From: Bacteroidetes bacterium RIFCSPLOWO2_12_FULL_35_15
GTDB lineage: Bacteria > Bacteroidota > Bacteroidia > 2-12-FULL-35-15
Reading direction: 5' to 3'
Assembly: GCA_001769385.1 (NCBI GenBank)
Contig: MEPB01000026.1
Span: forward strand, 18,392 to 82,391
DNA: 64,000 nucleotides
This document shows, piece after piece, positions 28,959 through 38,098 of this stretch; position 1 is the stretch's first letter, and each line of letters opens with the position of its first letter. The position numbers were made by a program, and so were the translations under genes. The notes below the pieces were generated by a model, which was given only the letters and a program-made list of their open reading frames with translations, was not told the DNA's origin and did no database searches.

Positions 28959-30554
28959 ATGAAAAAAACACTTACTAGTTGCTTTATCTTATTTACAACA
29001 CTGTATCTAAATGCTCAAACGGCCTTGAGCTGGCAAAAAACATATGGCGGATCCGGCCATGAATACGCCTGGAAAACAATTCCTACTTCCGATGGAGGTT
29101 ACGCTTTTGTCGGGTTTTCCGAATCCAATGATGGTGATCTTTCGGGCCATCATGGCACTTCCACAACTAATGATCTGTGGGTCGCCAAGATCAATGCAGC
29201 AGGAACAATTCAATGGTCAAAACTTTTTGGTGGCAGTGAAGATGAGGAAGGGTACGACATTTTTCAAACTGCCGACAACGGATTTATGGTGGCGGGCTGG
29301 GCAAGCTCCTCGGATGGGGATGTTACAGGACTCCATGGAACTGCAGGAACTGATGATTTCTGGGTTTTAAAAATAAATTCAGCAGGAACCTTAGTCTGGA
29401 ATAAATGTTTTGGTGGAACATCGGATGATAATGCATCGGCTATTGTTCAAACACAAACCGGTGATTTTTTTGTTGGTGGTTCCACCTACTCATCAGATGG
29501 GGATGTGAGTGGAAATCATTCAACTAGTAATTCAGATTTTTGGGTAATAAAAATGAATAGTTCAGGGACTTTATTAAGCCAAAAATGTGTGGGTGGTACA
29601 GATTATGACGAAGGAATTAATATGATCTTAACTTCTGATAATGGTTGTGCAATTGTTGGAAGAACAAGTTCGGCAGATGGTGATGCAGTTGGTTATCATG
29701 GAGGTGCTGATATGCTTATCGCGAAATTAAATTCGAGTCTGGTAGTTGAATGGTCGAAATGTTACGGAGGAACAGAAACCGAAGAGTGCAACGCAATTGT
29801 GCAGTTAACTGATGGAAGTTTTGCTGCTTTAGGATATTCAAGCACTCAAAACAATGGCGATGTTACGGGTCATCACGGTTCACAAGGTTCTGATGATTTT
29901 TGGTTATTAAAACTTACTTCAACCGGAGTAATCAGTTGGGCCAAATGTTATGGTGGTGATGGGGATGATCAGGCGGATGGACTTACAAAAACAAGTGATG
30001 GAGGTTTTGTGATGTGTGGGTTGACAAATTCTACCAATGGTGATGTTTCCGGATTTCATAGCGGTGGTTTTTTTGATCCGGATATTTGGGTTGCAAAAGT
30101 TAATTCAACTGGCGTTTTTCAATGGCAGCGTTGCATTGGAGGATCCGGTCAGGATGAAGCTTTTAATGTTTATGAAGAAGGAACCGGAACGTATGTAATT
30201 ACTGGTTTTACATATTCTAACAATTATGATGTGACCCTGAATCATGGAAGTGCTGATGGATGGATCCTTAAAGTTACTGGAGCAAATGGTGTTGATGAAT
30301 TGAACCAACAAAATTATTTTAGTACATCACCAAATCCATTCCATGAGGAATTAACATTAAAAATTTTAACAAGTAATTCTAAGATCGAAAAAATTTTAAT
30401 TTATAATTTACTTGGTAAACAAATGAAAGTACTCGAGAACAAAAATTTTGTTGATGGTTATAAGATCGAAACAACTGATCTGCCCAAAGGAATTTATTTT
30501 ATGGAAATTTATGGAAATACAATTCGAAAAATTGAGAAAGTTATTAAAGAATAA
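28959..30554 (+). CDS. Secreted repeat protein with T9SS type A sorting domain
   Basis: Repeats of (W)xKCYGG...DEAxxIxxTxDGGFxxxGxTxSxDGDVxGxHG...DxWVxKxNSxG; C-terminal FSTSPNPFHEELTLKI...YNLLGKQ...GIYFMEIYG sorting domain. Confidence 0.88.
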   Translation: MKKTLTSCFILFTTLYLNAQTALSWQKTYGGSGHEYAWKTIPTSDGGYAFVGFSESNDGDLSGHHGTSTTNDLWVAKINAAGTIQWSKLFGGSEDEEGYDIFQTADNGFMVAGWASSSDGDVTGLHGTAGTDDFWVLKINSAGTLVWNKCFGGTSDDNASAIVQTQTGDFFVGGSTYSSDGDVSGNHSTSNSDFWVIKMNSSGTLLSQKCVGGTDYDEGINMILTSDNGCAIVGRTSSADGDAVGYHGGADMLIAKLNSSLVVEWSKCYGGTETEECNAIVQLTDGSFAALGYSSTQNNGDVTGHHGSQGSDDFWLLKLTSTGVISWAKCYGGDGDDQADGLTKTSDGGFVMCGLTNSTNGDVSGFHSGGFFDPDIWVAKVNSTGVFQWQRCIGGSGQDEAFNVYEEGTGTYVITGFTYSNNYDVTLNHGSADGWILKVTGANGVDELNQQNYFSTSPNPFHEELTLKILTSNSKIEKILIYNLLGKQMKVLENKNFVDGYKIETTDLPKGIYFMEIYGNTIRKIEKVIKE

Positions 30555-30570
30555 TTACAAAATATAATAC

Positions 30571-31704
30571 ATGAAACGAACCATTTCCTTTGTCCTTATT
30601 TCAATTTTCTTTGTATTTTTCAAGTATGGATTTTCTCAATCCAGAACGTTCAGCGGCAAACCTATTTATCAGATCCTGACCAAACGGGCAGGAACTTACC
30701 TGGGGACAACAACTGTAGAGTTGTTCCCCAACATAGCGCCTTTACATGTGAAAAATTTTGATAGTCTTGTTAGCGTTCAATTCTATGACAGTACTGCTTT
30801 TCATCGCGTTATCCCCGGTTTTATGATCCAGGGTGGTGACCCGAATTCAAGAAGCGGTCCTATTTCAACCTGGGGTAATGGTGATCCAAGCCAGCCAACA
30901 GTAGATGCAGAATTCAGTGTTGCAAAACATCTAAGAGGCGTACTTTCTGCTGCCAGAGATAGTTCTATCAACAGTGCAAATTCACAATTTTTTATTTGTG
31001 TGGCTCCTGCATCTTGGCTCAATGGGCAGTATTCTGTTTACGGGCATGTCACAAACGGAATGAATATCGTAGATACGATCGTCAATGCTCCACGAGATGC
31101 CAATGACAATCCATTACAGAAAATTGAAATGTTTATTACCTACCTCGGTTCAAATGATACGGTACCCAATGCCCCTTTGTTAAATCTACCGGTGTCAGGT
31201 TCAGCGAGTGCTTCAACAGGAAGATCACTCAAATGGTTTGCCGTTAGTGATGCAATTATTTATCATGTGGAAGTTTCAACTGATTCCACCTTTTCAACTT
31301 TATTTAAATCAGCCGATGTGGGAACAAATCTTTATACTGTTACAGGACTGGCGGCAGGGACAAAATATTATTGGAGAATACTGACCAACAATGGCGGGCA
31401 TTTTAGCACCTCCTCTACTGTCTGGAATTTTCTTGTATCCGGACTTGGCATTGATTCATACACTGATTCAACTGCTAAAATTACGGTGTCTCCCAATCCA
31501 AGTAAGGGACAGTTTTTATTTTCGAATTTAGAAAAAGAAAATACCATTGAAATTTTCGATATCACAGGAAAGTTGATTTTCAAAACAATTACAAAAAACA
31601 CTTCTTATACAATTGATCTGAGTGAAAAAGAAAAGGGAGTTTATTTTTATAGTATCCGAAGTCAAAAAAATAAAATTCTACAAGGAGAAATTATTGTTCA
31701 ATAA
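30571..31704 (+). CDS. Secreted peptidyl-prolyl cis-trans isomerase (cyclophilin) with FN3-like and T9SS sorting domains
   Basis: FHRVIPGFMIQGGDPNSRSG, GVLSAARDSSINSANSQFFICVAPASWLNGQYSVYGHV cyclophilin motifs; C-terminal ITVSPNPSKGQFLFSN...EIFDITGKLIFK...GVYFYSI. Confidence 0.92.
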   Translation: MKRTISFVLISIFFVFFKYGFSQSRTFSGKPIYQILTKRAGTYLGTTTVELFPNIAPLHVKNFDSLVSVQFYDSTAFHRVIPGFMIQGGDPNSRSGPISTWGNGDPSQPTVDAEFSVAKHLRGVLSAARDSSINSANSQFFICVAPASWLNGQYSVYGHVTNGMNIVDTIVNAPRDANDNPLQKIEMFITYLGSNDTVPNAPLLNLPVSGSASASTGRSLKWFAVSDAIIYHVEVSTDSTFSTLFKSADVGTNLYTVTGLAAGTKYYWRILTNNGGHFSTSSTVWNFLVSGLGIDSYTDSTAKITVSPNPSKGQFLFSNLEKENTIEIFDITGKLIFKTITKNTSYTIDLSEKEKGVYFYSIRSQKNKILQGEIIVQ

Positions 31705-32389
31705 ATAATATTCCTCCACCGTCATATAAAAAATTGGAAGATAGAGAAACAATTTCAATTTCCAAATCTTCCATATACTTTCTCAATGCACAGCCATATT
31801 TATGCAGATCAATGCTACCAATAAAAAATATTTTATTTTGATATGTTCCATTTGTTCCTCCTAAAAACCCATGCTTATGATCAATTATAGAAATTTGTTC
31901 GGGAGAAAAATAAAAACAATCCAAGCCTTTTTCCAACAATTTTTTTTCAATCCCTTTGTCGGAAGTGATGTATTTATTGTTGCCTAAATGCGTTAAACTG
32001 CAACGTGTATATGCTTGAGGTAAATTAATAATTTCTTTATCGAAATTTAATTTTATGATTTCAGGATCAGTAGTTCCGGATTTATGGAAGAAATAATCGG
32101 AGGTACTAATGCAATTATATCCAACACTATTTTCAAAATTTTCTTGCACCTTGTTTTCACCAAAAAAATAATTGACCTTGTGAGTATCTAAAAATTTCAA
32201 TAAAGACAAAGGAGAATTTGGAGCTACCACTAAATTGGACTCGTCCTGATAAATAAAAATATCAGGATGACCTGAAATAGAATTAAATGTTATTCCAGCA
32301 GATTCAAATTGAAACACAACATCTGCATGTTTCTTCAGATTTTCAATTGCTTCCCTGGGCGCTCTGCGATCAATTATAGCTAACATCAA
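31691..32389 (-). CDS. Hypothetical protein (DUF6873-like)
   Basis: Single open frame (MLAIIDRRAPREAIENLKKHADVVFQF...) overlapping the upstream radical SAM gene; family assignment from memory. Confidence 0.65.
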   Translation of the reverse strand: MMLAIIDRRAPREAIENLKKHADVVFQFESAGITFNSISGHPDIFIYQDESNLVVAPNSPLSLLKFLDTHKVNYFFGENKVQENFENSVGYNCISTSDYFFHKSGTTDPEIIKLNFDKEIINLPQAYTRCSLTHLGNNKYITSDKGIEKKLLEKGLDCFYFSPEQISIIDHKHGFLGGTNGTYQNKIFFIGSIDLHKYGCALRKYMEDLEIEIVSLSSNFLYDGGGILFIEQ

Positions 32390-33371
32390 ACTGATATTTA
32401 GAAAGACTACTGTCGGCTATAAACTTTGTGCTTATTCCTCTTTTCTGTAGTTCCTGTTTATTAATTCCATTAAAACCGACTGCAAAATTTAACTGTTTAT
32501 CATTTATTCTTAAGGTAATTTTTTCGGTAACTTTATTTTCAAGTTCCTTTAAAATTAACTCATTCCAGATCTTACTCATTACCATTTCCCTAAATGAGGG
32601 ATGAAACGGGCCGGCAATGAGTGATTTCCCATCCACTAATTCTTCAGAAGGATGCAAGCCGATTCTTAAAATTCCGATATTATTTTTTTCGAATACCTTG
32701 ACCAATTCCTTGGTCCACAAAACGGCTTCCTCAAGAGATAAAGGTTTGTAATTCCCTTTCATATAAAGTTGTTCCAATGCAGTTTCTTTAATAATAACTG
32801 TTGGGTAAATTCGTGTGCAATCTGCTCCCAGAGCAACAATATCGTTCGCTGTTTGTAATGTTCTTTCAAATGTATCCTGCGGCAAACCGATCATCATCTG
32901 GAGTCCGAGTAGAAATCCGTTTTCCTGAATTAAAGCTGATGCGCTTTTAATGGCTTCAAAATTATGTCCCCTCCCCGATTTATTTAATACCTCATTATTT
33001 GTTGATTGCGCTCCAAGTTCAATGGTTGTTACTCCATATTTTTTCAGCAGATCTAATTTTTCAGGTGTGATATAATCCGGACGAGTAGATACGCGTATCC
33101 CCGAAACAAGTCCATTTTGGATAAATTTGAAGGCTTCTTTCAAATATTGTTCCTGAAGGTCACTATTTATTCCTGTGAAACTGCCTCCAAAAAAAGCGAT
33201 ATCAACAATTCTTTTTTCCTTCATACTGCTCAAATGAGTTTCAACGATTGCATGAACATCTTTCGGTTTTGGAACAGATAATGTTCCACTGATCTTTACC
33301 TGGTTGCAAAAAACACATTGATGCGGACAAGCCAATTCAGGGAGAAATATAGGAATATTTGAGTGTTTCAT
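32370..33371 (-). CDS. Radical SAM protein, Elp3/YhcC-like
   Basis: IPIFLPELACPHQCVFCNQ CX4CX2C-type motif; FFGGSFTGIN, VSTRPDYI, ELGAQSTNNEVLNKSGRGH, GLQMMIGLPQDT. Confidence 0.88.
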   Translation of the reverse strand: MKHSNIPIFLPELACPHQCVFCNQVKISGTLSVPKPKDVHAIVETHLSSMKEKRIVDIAFFGGSFTGINSDLQEQYLKEAFKFIQNGLVSGIRVSTRPDYITPEKLDLLKKYGVTTIELGAQSTNNEVLNKSGRGHNFEAIKSASALIQENGFLLGLQMMIGLPQDTFERTLQTANDIVALGADCTRIYPTVIIKETALEQLYMKGNYKPLSLEEAVLWTKELVKVFEKNNIGILRIGLHPSEELVDGKSLIAGPFHPSFREMVMSKIWNELILKELENKVTEKITLRINDKQLNFAVGFNGINKQELQKRGISTKFIADSSLSKYQFDVSYN

Positions 33372-33736
33372 TTTTTTATTTGATCTTATTCGGGATGAAA
33401 CACTAACCTTTGGAGGAATGCATCATTGCTGTAAAATTAAAATAAATAGTTTGTCATTCCGAATTTTGTTAGAATTCAGAAAAAAATATTTTTAGAATCA
33501 ATAGTAAAAGGGAACAGATTTTCGCTGGTTTTAAATTTCCTCAATGGCTCTAAAAATAATTATTGACGAAGATTGCAGTTTTCAACAAAATTTTATAACA
33601 AGAATAAAATTAACAAAGACCAAAATTCTTTTGTCATTCGTTATTACTCGAATTGATTAATATCATTTCCTATGGTTTATTGCTGAAAGACCTTTGTGAA
33701 AAATAAAAAATTTCACCACTCTGTAAAATCATTTGT

Positions 33737-34471
33737 ATGGAAAATAAAACTTATAATTCCAAACTCAGGGCATTATTATCTATAAGAAATTTAGATAAAA
33801 TACTGAATACACATTTAGAACAAATGATGGAAATAGAAAAACAATTGGATGCATTAAATAAAAATGCCCTAACTGTACTTGAATCACATTGTTCCACTGA
33901 ATCTCAAGAAATATGGAAAACCATTTTAAAAGAAAATTCGAGTACCATCACGTCCATTAACCAGATATTAAGATCTGCTAAAGAAAAAGTAGTAAGTAAA
34001 GATAGATCCGAGTCAACAGAATTGTGGAAAAAATATGAATTGCATTTGGATAAACTAAAAGAAACATACAAAACCCTGGAAAACCTCGGATTGGAGATCC
34101 TTCCTTCTAAGGAGCATAAACATTGGGAAAAAGACATCTGTACATTTGACGAAACTATCCTTCCGCTGATCGTTTCGCATGCTGAGGTCTGCAAACAGGA
34201 ACTGGAATTGATTGCACGATACACTCCAAAAGAGCTTGACAATATTACTTTAATAATTATGCAACATATTCCTGAGGATTTTACATTTGAAGATGCTGAT
34301 AAATATGAAAAGGACTATTTAAAAGCCTTTGAAGAATTTAAAAAAGAATTTCGTAAGGAGAAAAATCTTTGGGATAAATTTTTAGATGTATTAGCAGGAG
34401 GAACTCACCAACCTCCTTCTGAACGTGTGATGTTGGAAAGATGGATAGAGGGTGAAAAACAAAATTTATAA
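33737..34471 (+). CDS. Coiled-coil/helical hypothetical protein
   Basis: Long helical open frame, Lys/Glu-rich, no signal peptide. Confidence 0.55.
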   Translation: MENKTYNSKLRALLSIRNLDKILNTHLEQMMEIEKQLDALNKNALTVLESHCSTESQEIWKTILKENSSTITSINQILRSAKEKVVSKDRSESTELWKKYELHLDKLKETYKTLENLGLEILPSKEHKHWEKDICTFDETILPLIVSHAEVCKQELELIARYTPKELDNITLIIMQHIPEDFTFEDADKYEKDYLKAFEEFKKEFRKEKNLWDKFLDVLAGGTHQPPSERVMLERWIEGEKQNL

Positions 34472-34517
34472 ATCCATTCGGGAGCCTCTTCGTTTCCAAA
34501 ACTTATGATATAAAAAA

Positions 34518-34612
34518 ATGAAAAAACTAAAAAGCTCCTTGACGATAAAATAATTACCCAGGAAGAATTCGAAAAAGAAAAAAAGAAAATTTTAGAAGAA
34601 GAAGGGAAATAA
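34518..34612 (+). pseudogene. Possible frameshifted SHOCT-domain mini-ORF
   Basis: The ATG frame ends after 11 codons, but the +1 frame from the A-run reads KTKKLLDDKIITQEEFEKEKKKILEEEGK*, a SHOCT-like sequence without its own start codon. Confidence 0.4.
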
Positions 34613-34668
34613 AAAATAAAAAAAAATTATTATTCTGATCTGTTATCTTAAAATCACAAAAAAAAATA

Positions 34669-35067
34669 ATGAGATTCCTCATTGCCGCATTACTCACCGG
34701 GCTGTCATTTGCGATCATGGATGGCTTAATAAACGGAAATGTGTATGCTGCGGAGCTAATGAAATACTATGACCCTATCGCGAAACATACTATTAATGTC
34801 CCGGTAGCATTACTCATTGATCTGTTTTATGGAATTATGATAACAGGAATATACAAAATTATTTTTCCTGTTCTACCCACAGGATCCGCAATGATCAAAG
34901 GAATAATTTTTGGAACCGGAATGTGGTTTTTCAGAGTAGTAATGAGTGTGATCTCCTCGTGGATGATGTTTACAATTCCTGCAAAAACTCTGATCTATAT
35001 GCTATTGACCGGTTTACTTGAAATGACAGTATTAGGGATCATTAATGGACTGATACTGAAAAAATAG
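34669..35067 (+). CDS. Small membrane protein, hypothetical
   Basis: 132 aa with about four hydrophobic segments. Confidence 0.6.
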   Translation: MRFLIAALLTGLSFAIMDGLINGNVYAAELMKYYDPIAKHTINVPVALLIDLFYGIMITGIYKIIFPVLPTGSAMIKGIIFGTGMWFFRVVMSVISSWMMFTIPAKTLIYMLLTGLLEMTVLGIINGLILKK

Positions 35068-35571
35068 AAATGCGAATTTTTGGGATCCTCTTTTTAATTT
35101 CAGATTTAGTAATTTCTTCTTTGAAAAAACAGCTGACTCTGAAATTTATTTTTTCTTCATCATTCTGTAAAAACACTATCAATTCTTATTTTTTCTCATT
35201 ACTTAGTCCGTGCCCTCTTATTCCTTGTATTACACCGTCAATTGGGTAAAACATACTTTACTGTATTCATACGACTTTTTTGAAATGGCTGAACTCTTTA
35301 AAAAAACAAGAAAGAATTTCTTCTGTTTTTTATTTTTAAAAATGAAAAAGAACAAAGGTGAAAAAACAATATTTTTTTCTTTGCTCTTTCTATTCCACAA
35401 AACAAGGCATTACAGGTGTTTTTTTACAAAATTTTTAAAAATAAAAGATAAATGTCAAACAAAATAACACAATTTACTATATTTGATAGGCTGTATGAAT
35501 CAGCAACACAAAAGAAAAGAAAAATATTTTTTTTCAGCTAGCTTAAAAAGGAAAAATAATACGCCATAAGA

Positions 35572-38013
35572 ATGCAAACCCAAAAAACCGATTTACATTT
35601 CATTGTTTGCAGTACCCTTAATTTTTGTCCTCCCCTCTGTAATATTACGGGTAGGATACAAAGCAATCGCTCGCATACGTATATTTTTATTTATTATTTT
35701 ATACTGCTTACTTGTTTTTCATTCGTTGAGAAAACTTATGCTTCCGACAGGTCTGGAAAAATTGATTCGCTTAAACAACTGATTGGTAAAGTTGAATCTG
35801 ACAGTGGCAAAATAGGTATTTTCAACGCACTTGCATTTCAAATGGCTTTTTCAAATCCTGATTCAGCAATTTATTACGCGAATAAATCCCTTGCCTTATC
35901 TGAGCCGCATCTTAAATCAACTAAAGAAGAAGAGAGAACAAAATACCTTAGTTTAAAATCTACTTCCTTTCATAACTTAGGTGTGATTTATTATTATGAT
36001 GGCAATGACGAAAAGGCTTTGAATTATTATTTCAAAGCTCTTGAAATACGCAATAAACTTTCAATAGAACATCCTCAACTAATTAAATATAAGAATGACC
36101 TGGCAGATACTTATAATAACATCGGTATTGCATACAAACATAAAGGAGAATTTGAAAAAGCCCTTGAATATTATCTCAAAGTTTTAATGGTTTATGAAGA
36201 GATTAACAAAACAAATAAAGGAGATTTTTCTTCCAAAACAGGTATTGGTGCTGCGTATAATAATCTCGGAGTAGTATATACTGCTTTAGGAAATTACAGT
36301 GAAGCTTTGCAAAACCATCTTAAATCATTGAAAATAAAAGAAGAGATAGGTGACAAATCAGGTATCGCATATTCCTATAATAATATCGGAATTGTATATG
36401 AGTATCAGGAAGATTTTGATCATGCCTTGGAATATTATTTCAAATCGCTCAAAATAAGGCAGGAAACAGGAAATAAAATGGGGATAGCTAATTCTTTTAA
36501 TAACATAGGAAACATCTACAGCGGCAAAAAGAAACACAAAGAGGCTTTAGAATATTTGAAAATGTCGGTAGAAATAAAGGAAGAGTTAGGAGATAAGGAA
36601 GGAATTGCTGCTTCCTATAGCAACATAGGAATGCTTTATTTTGATTTGGGAGGATTTCAGAAAAACCCTGATTCTGCAGCAATATATTATAAAAATGCTT
36701 TATTCTATCTGAAAGAAGTTCTTAAAATGGATGAGGAAAATAATGACAAAAGTGGAATGGCGACTTCTGATGTGAATATTGGTAGTGTTCTTACATGGCT
36801 GGGTCGTTTTGAAGAAGCAGAAGAGTATCTGCAACGCGGATTAAAACTTGCGATGGAATCTGATGAAAAAGATCTTGTCAAAAACGCTTATATGGGCCTT
36901 TCTGAATTAAATTCCAAAACAGGAAATTATAAAAATGCTTTTGAATACCATTTGCTTTATTCCCAAATTAAAGACAGTTTACTTAATGAAGAAAGTGGTA
37001 AACAAATTAAAGAGATGTCTGCCCGTTTTGAAAGTGAAAAAAAAGAAAAACAAATACTACTTCTTGAAAAAGATAAAGAAAAACAGGAGGAGGCAAGAAA
37101 AAGGCAACAACTTTTCTTTTTGGTTGCAGTTGCATTCTCCATATCTATAGCAATAATCGCTATTATTATTTTCCGCACTCTGAAAGTAACACGTAATCAA
37201 AAAATTGTTATCGAAAAGCAAAAACATTTAGTTGAGGAAAAACAAAAAGAAATTATTGATTCCATTACGTATGCCAAACGACTTCAGGAAGCCATATTGC
37301 CACCGCTCGAGTTAATCAAAAAACAGTTACCTGAAAGTTTTGTGCTTTACAAACCCAAAGATATTGTTGCCGGTGATTTTTATTGGATGGAAGTAATCGA
37401 CAATATTGTTTTCATAGCTGCTGCCGACTGTACAGGGCACGGTGTCCCTGGTGCAATGGTTTCTGTTGTTTGCAGCAATGCGCTTAACCGAACCGTAAAA
37501 GAGTTTGGCTTACGTGCTACAGGAGAAATTCTTGACAAAGTAACTGACCTTGTTCTTGAAACCTTTGAAAAAAGCAGTTCCGATGTTAAAGACGGTATGG
37601 ACATCTCCTTGCTTGCAATTAAATTCCCTTCTCCTAATGAGATTGACAGACAGATAAGACTTCAGTGGAGTGGAGCAAATAATCCATTATGGTATGTTCA
37701 AAACGGAAATATTAAAGAAATTACAGCAGACAAACAGCCTATCGGAAAACAAGACAAGAGAAAACCTTTTACAACTCACACCATAGAATATTCGGACTAT
37801 TCTGTATTCTATTTATTTACTGATGGATTGCCCGATCAGTTTGGAGGATTAAAAGGGAAGAAATTTTTATACAAAAGATTTAAAGAAAATTTATTTTCGA
37901 TTTACAAATTACCGATGGAAGAGCAGCAATCAAATTTAGAAAAAACATTTCAAGATTGGAAAGGAAGGCTAGAACAGTTGGACGACATAACAGTAATTGG
38001 AATAAAAATTTAA
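35572..38013 (+). CDS. TPR-repeat sensor with C-terminal SpoIIE/PP2C serine phosphatase domain
   Basis: Multiple TPRs (YNNIGIAYKHKGEFEKALEYYLKVL...), TM FFLVAVAFSISIAIIAIIIF, then SpoIIE: VAGDFYWMEVIDNIVFIAAADCTGHGVPGAMVSVVCSNALNRTV...LFTDGLPDQFGG. Confidence 0.92.
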   Translation: MQTQKTDLHFIVCSTLNFCPPLCNITGRIQSNRSHTYIFIYYFILLTCFSFVEKTYASDRSGKIDSLKQLIGKVESDSGKIGIFNALAFQMAFSNPDSAIYYANKSLALSEPHLKSTKEEERTKYLSLKSTSFHNLGVIYYYDGNDEKALNYYFKALEIRNKLSIEHPQLIKYKNDLADTYNNIGIAYKHKGEFEKALEYYLKVLMVYEEINKTNKGDFSSKTGIGAAYNNLGVVYTALGNYSEALQNHLKSLKIKEEIGDKSGIAYSYNNIGIVYEYQEDFDHALEYYFKSLKIRQETGNKMGIANSFNNIGNIYSGKKKHKEALEYLKMSVEIKEELGDKEGIAASYSNIGMLYFDLGGFQKNPDSAAIYYKNALFYLKEVLKMDEENNDKSGMATSDVNIGSVLTWLGRFEEAEEYLQRGLKLAMESDEKDLVKNAYMGLSELNSKTGNYKNAFEYHLLYSQIKDSLLNEESGKQIKEMSARFESEKKEKQILLLEKDKEKQEEARKRQQLFFLVAVAFSISIAIIAIIIFRTLKVTRNQKIVIEKQKHLVEEKQKEIIDSITYAKRLQEAILPPLELIKKQLPESFVLYKPKDIVAGDFYWMEVIDNIVFIAAADCTGHGVPGAMVSVVCSNALNRTVKEFGLRATGEILDKVTDLVLETFEKSSSDVKDGMDISLLAIKFPSPNEIDRQIRLQWSGANNPLWYVQNGNIKEITADKQPIGKQDKRKPFTTHTIEYSDYSVFYLFTDGLPDQFGGLKGKKFLYKRFKENLFSIYKLPMEEQQSNLEKTFQDWKGRLEQLDDITVIGIKI

Positions 38014-38098
38014 AATATCCCTTTGCAAAACGTTGATTTATTATAGTACTAGAAAAGAGTTTCATCACTATGTAAGCAATACACCTTAGCTCATCTTG

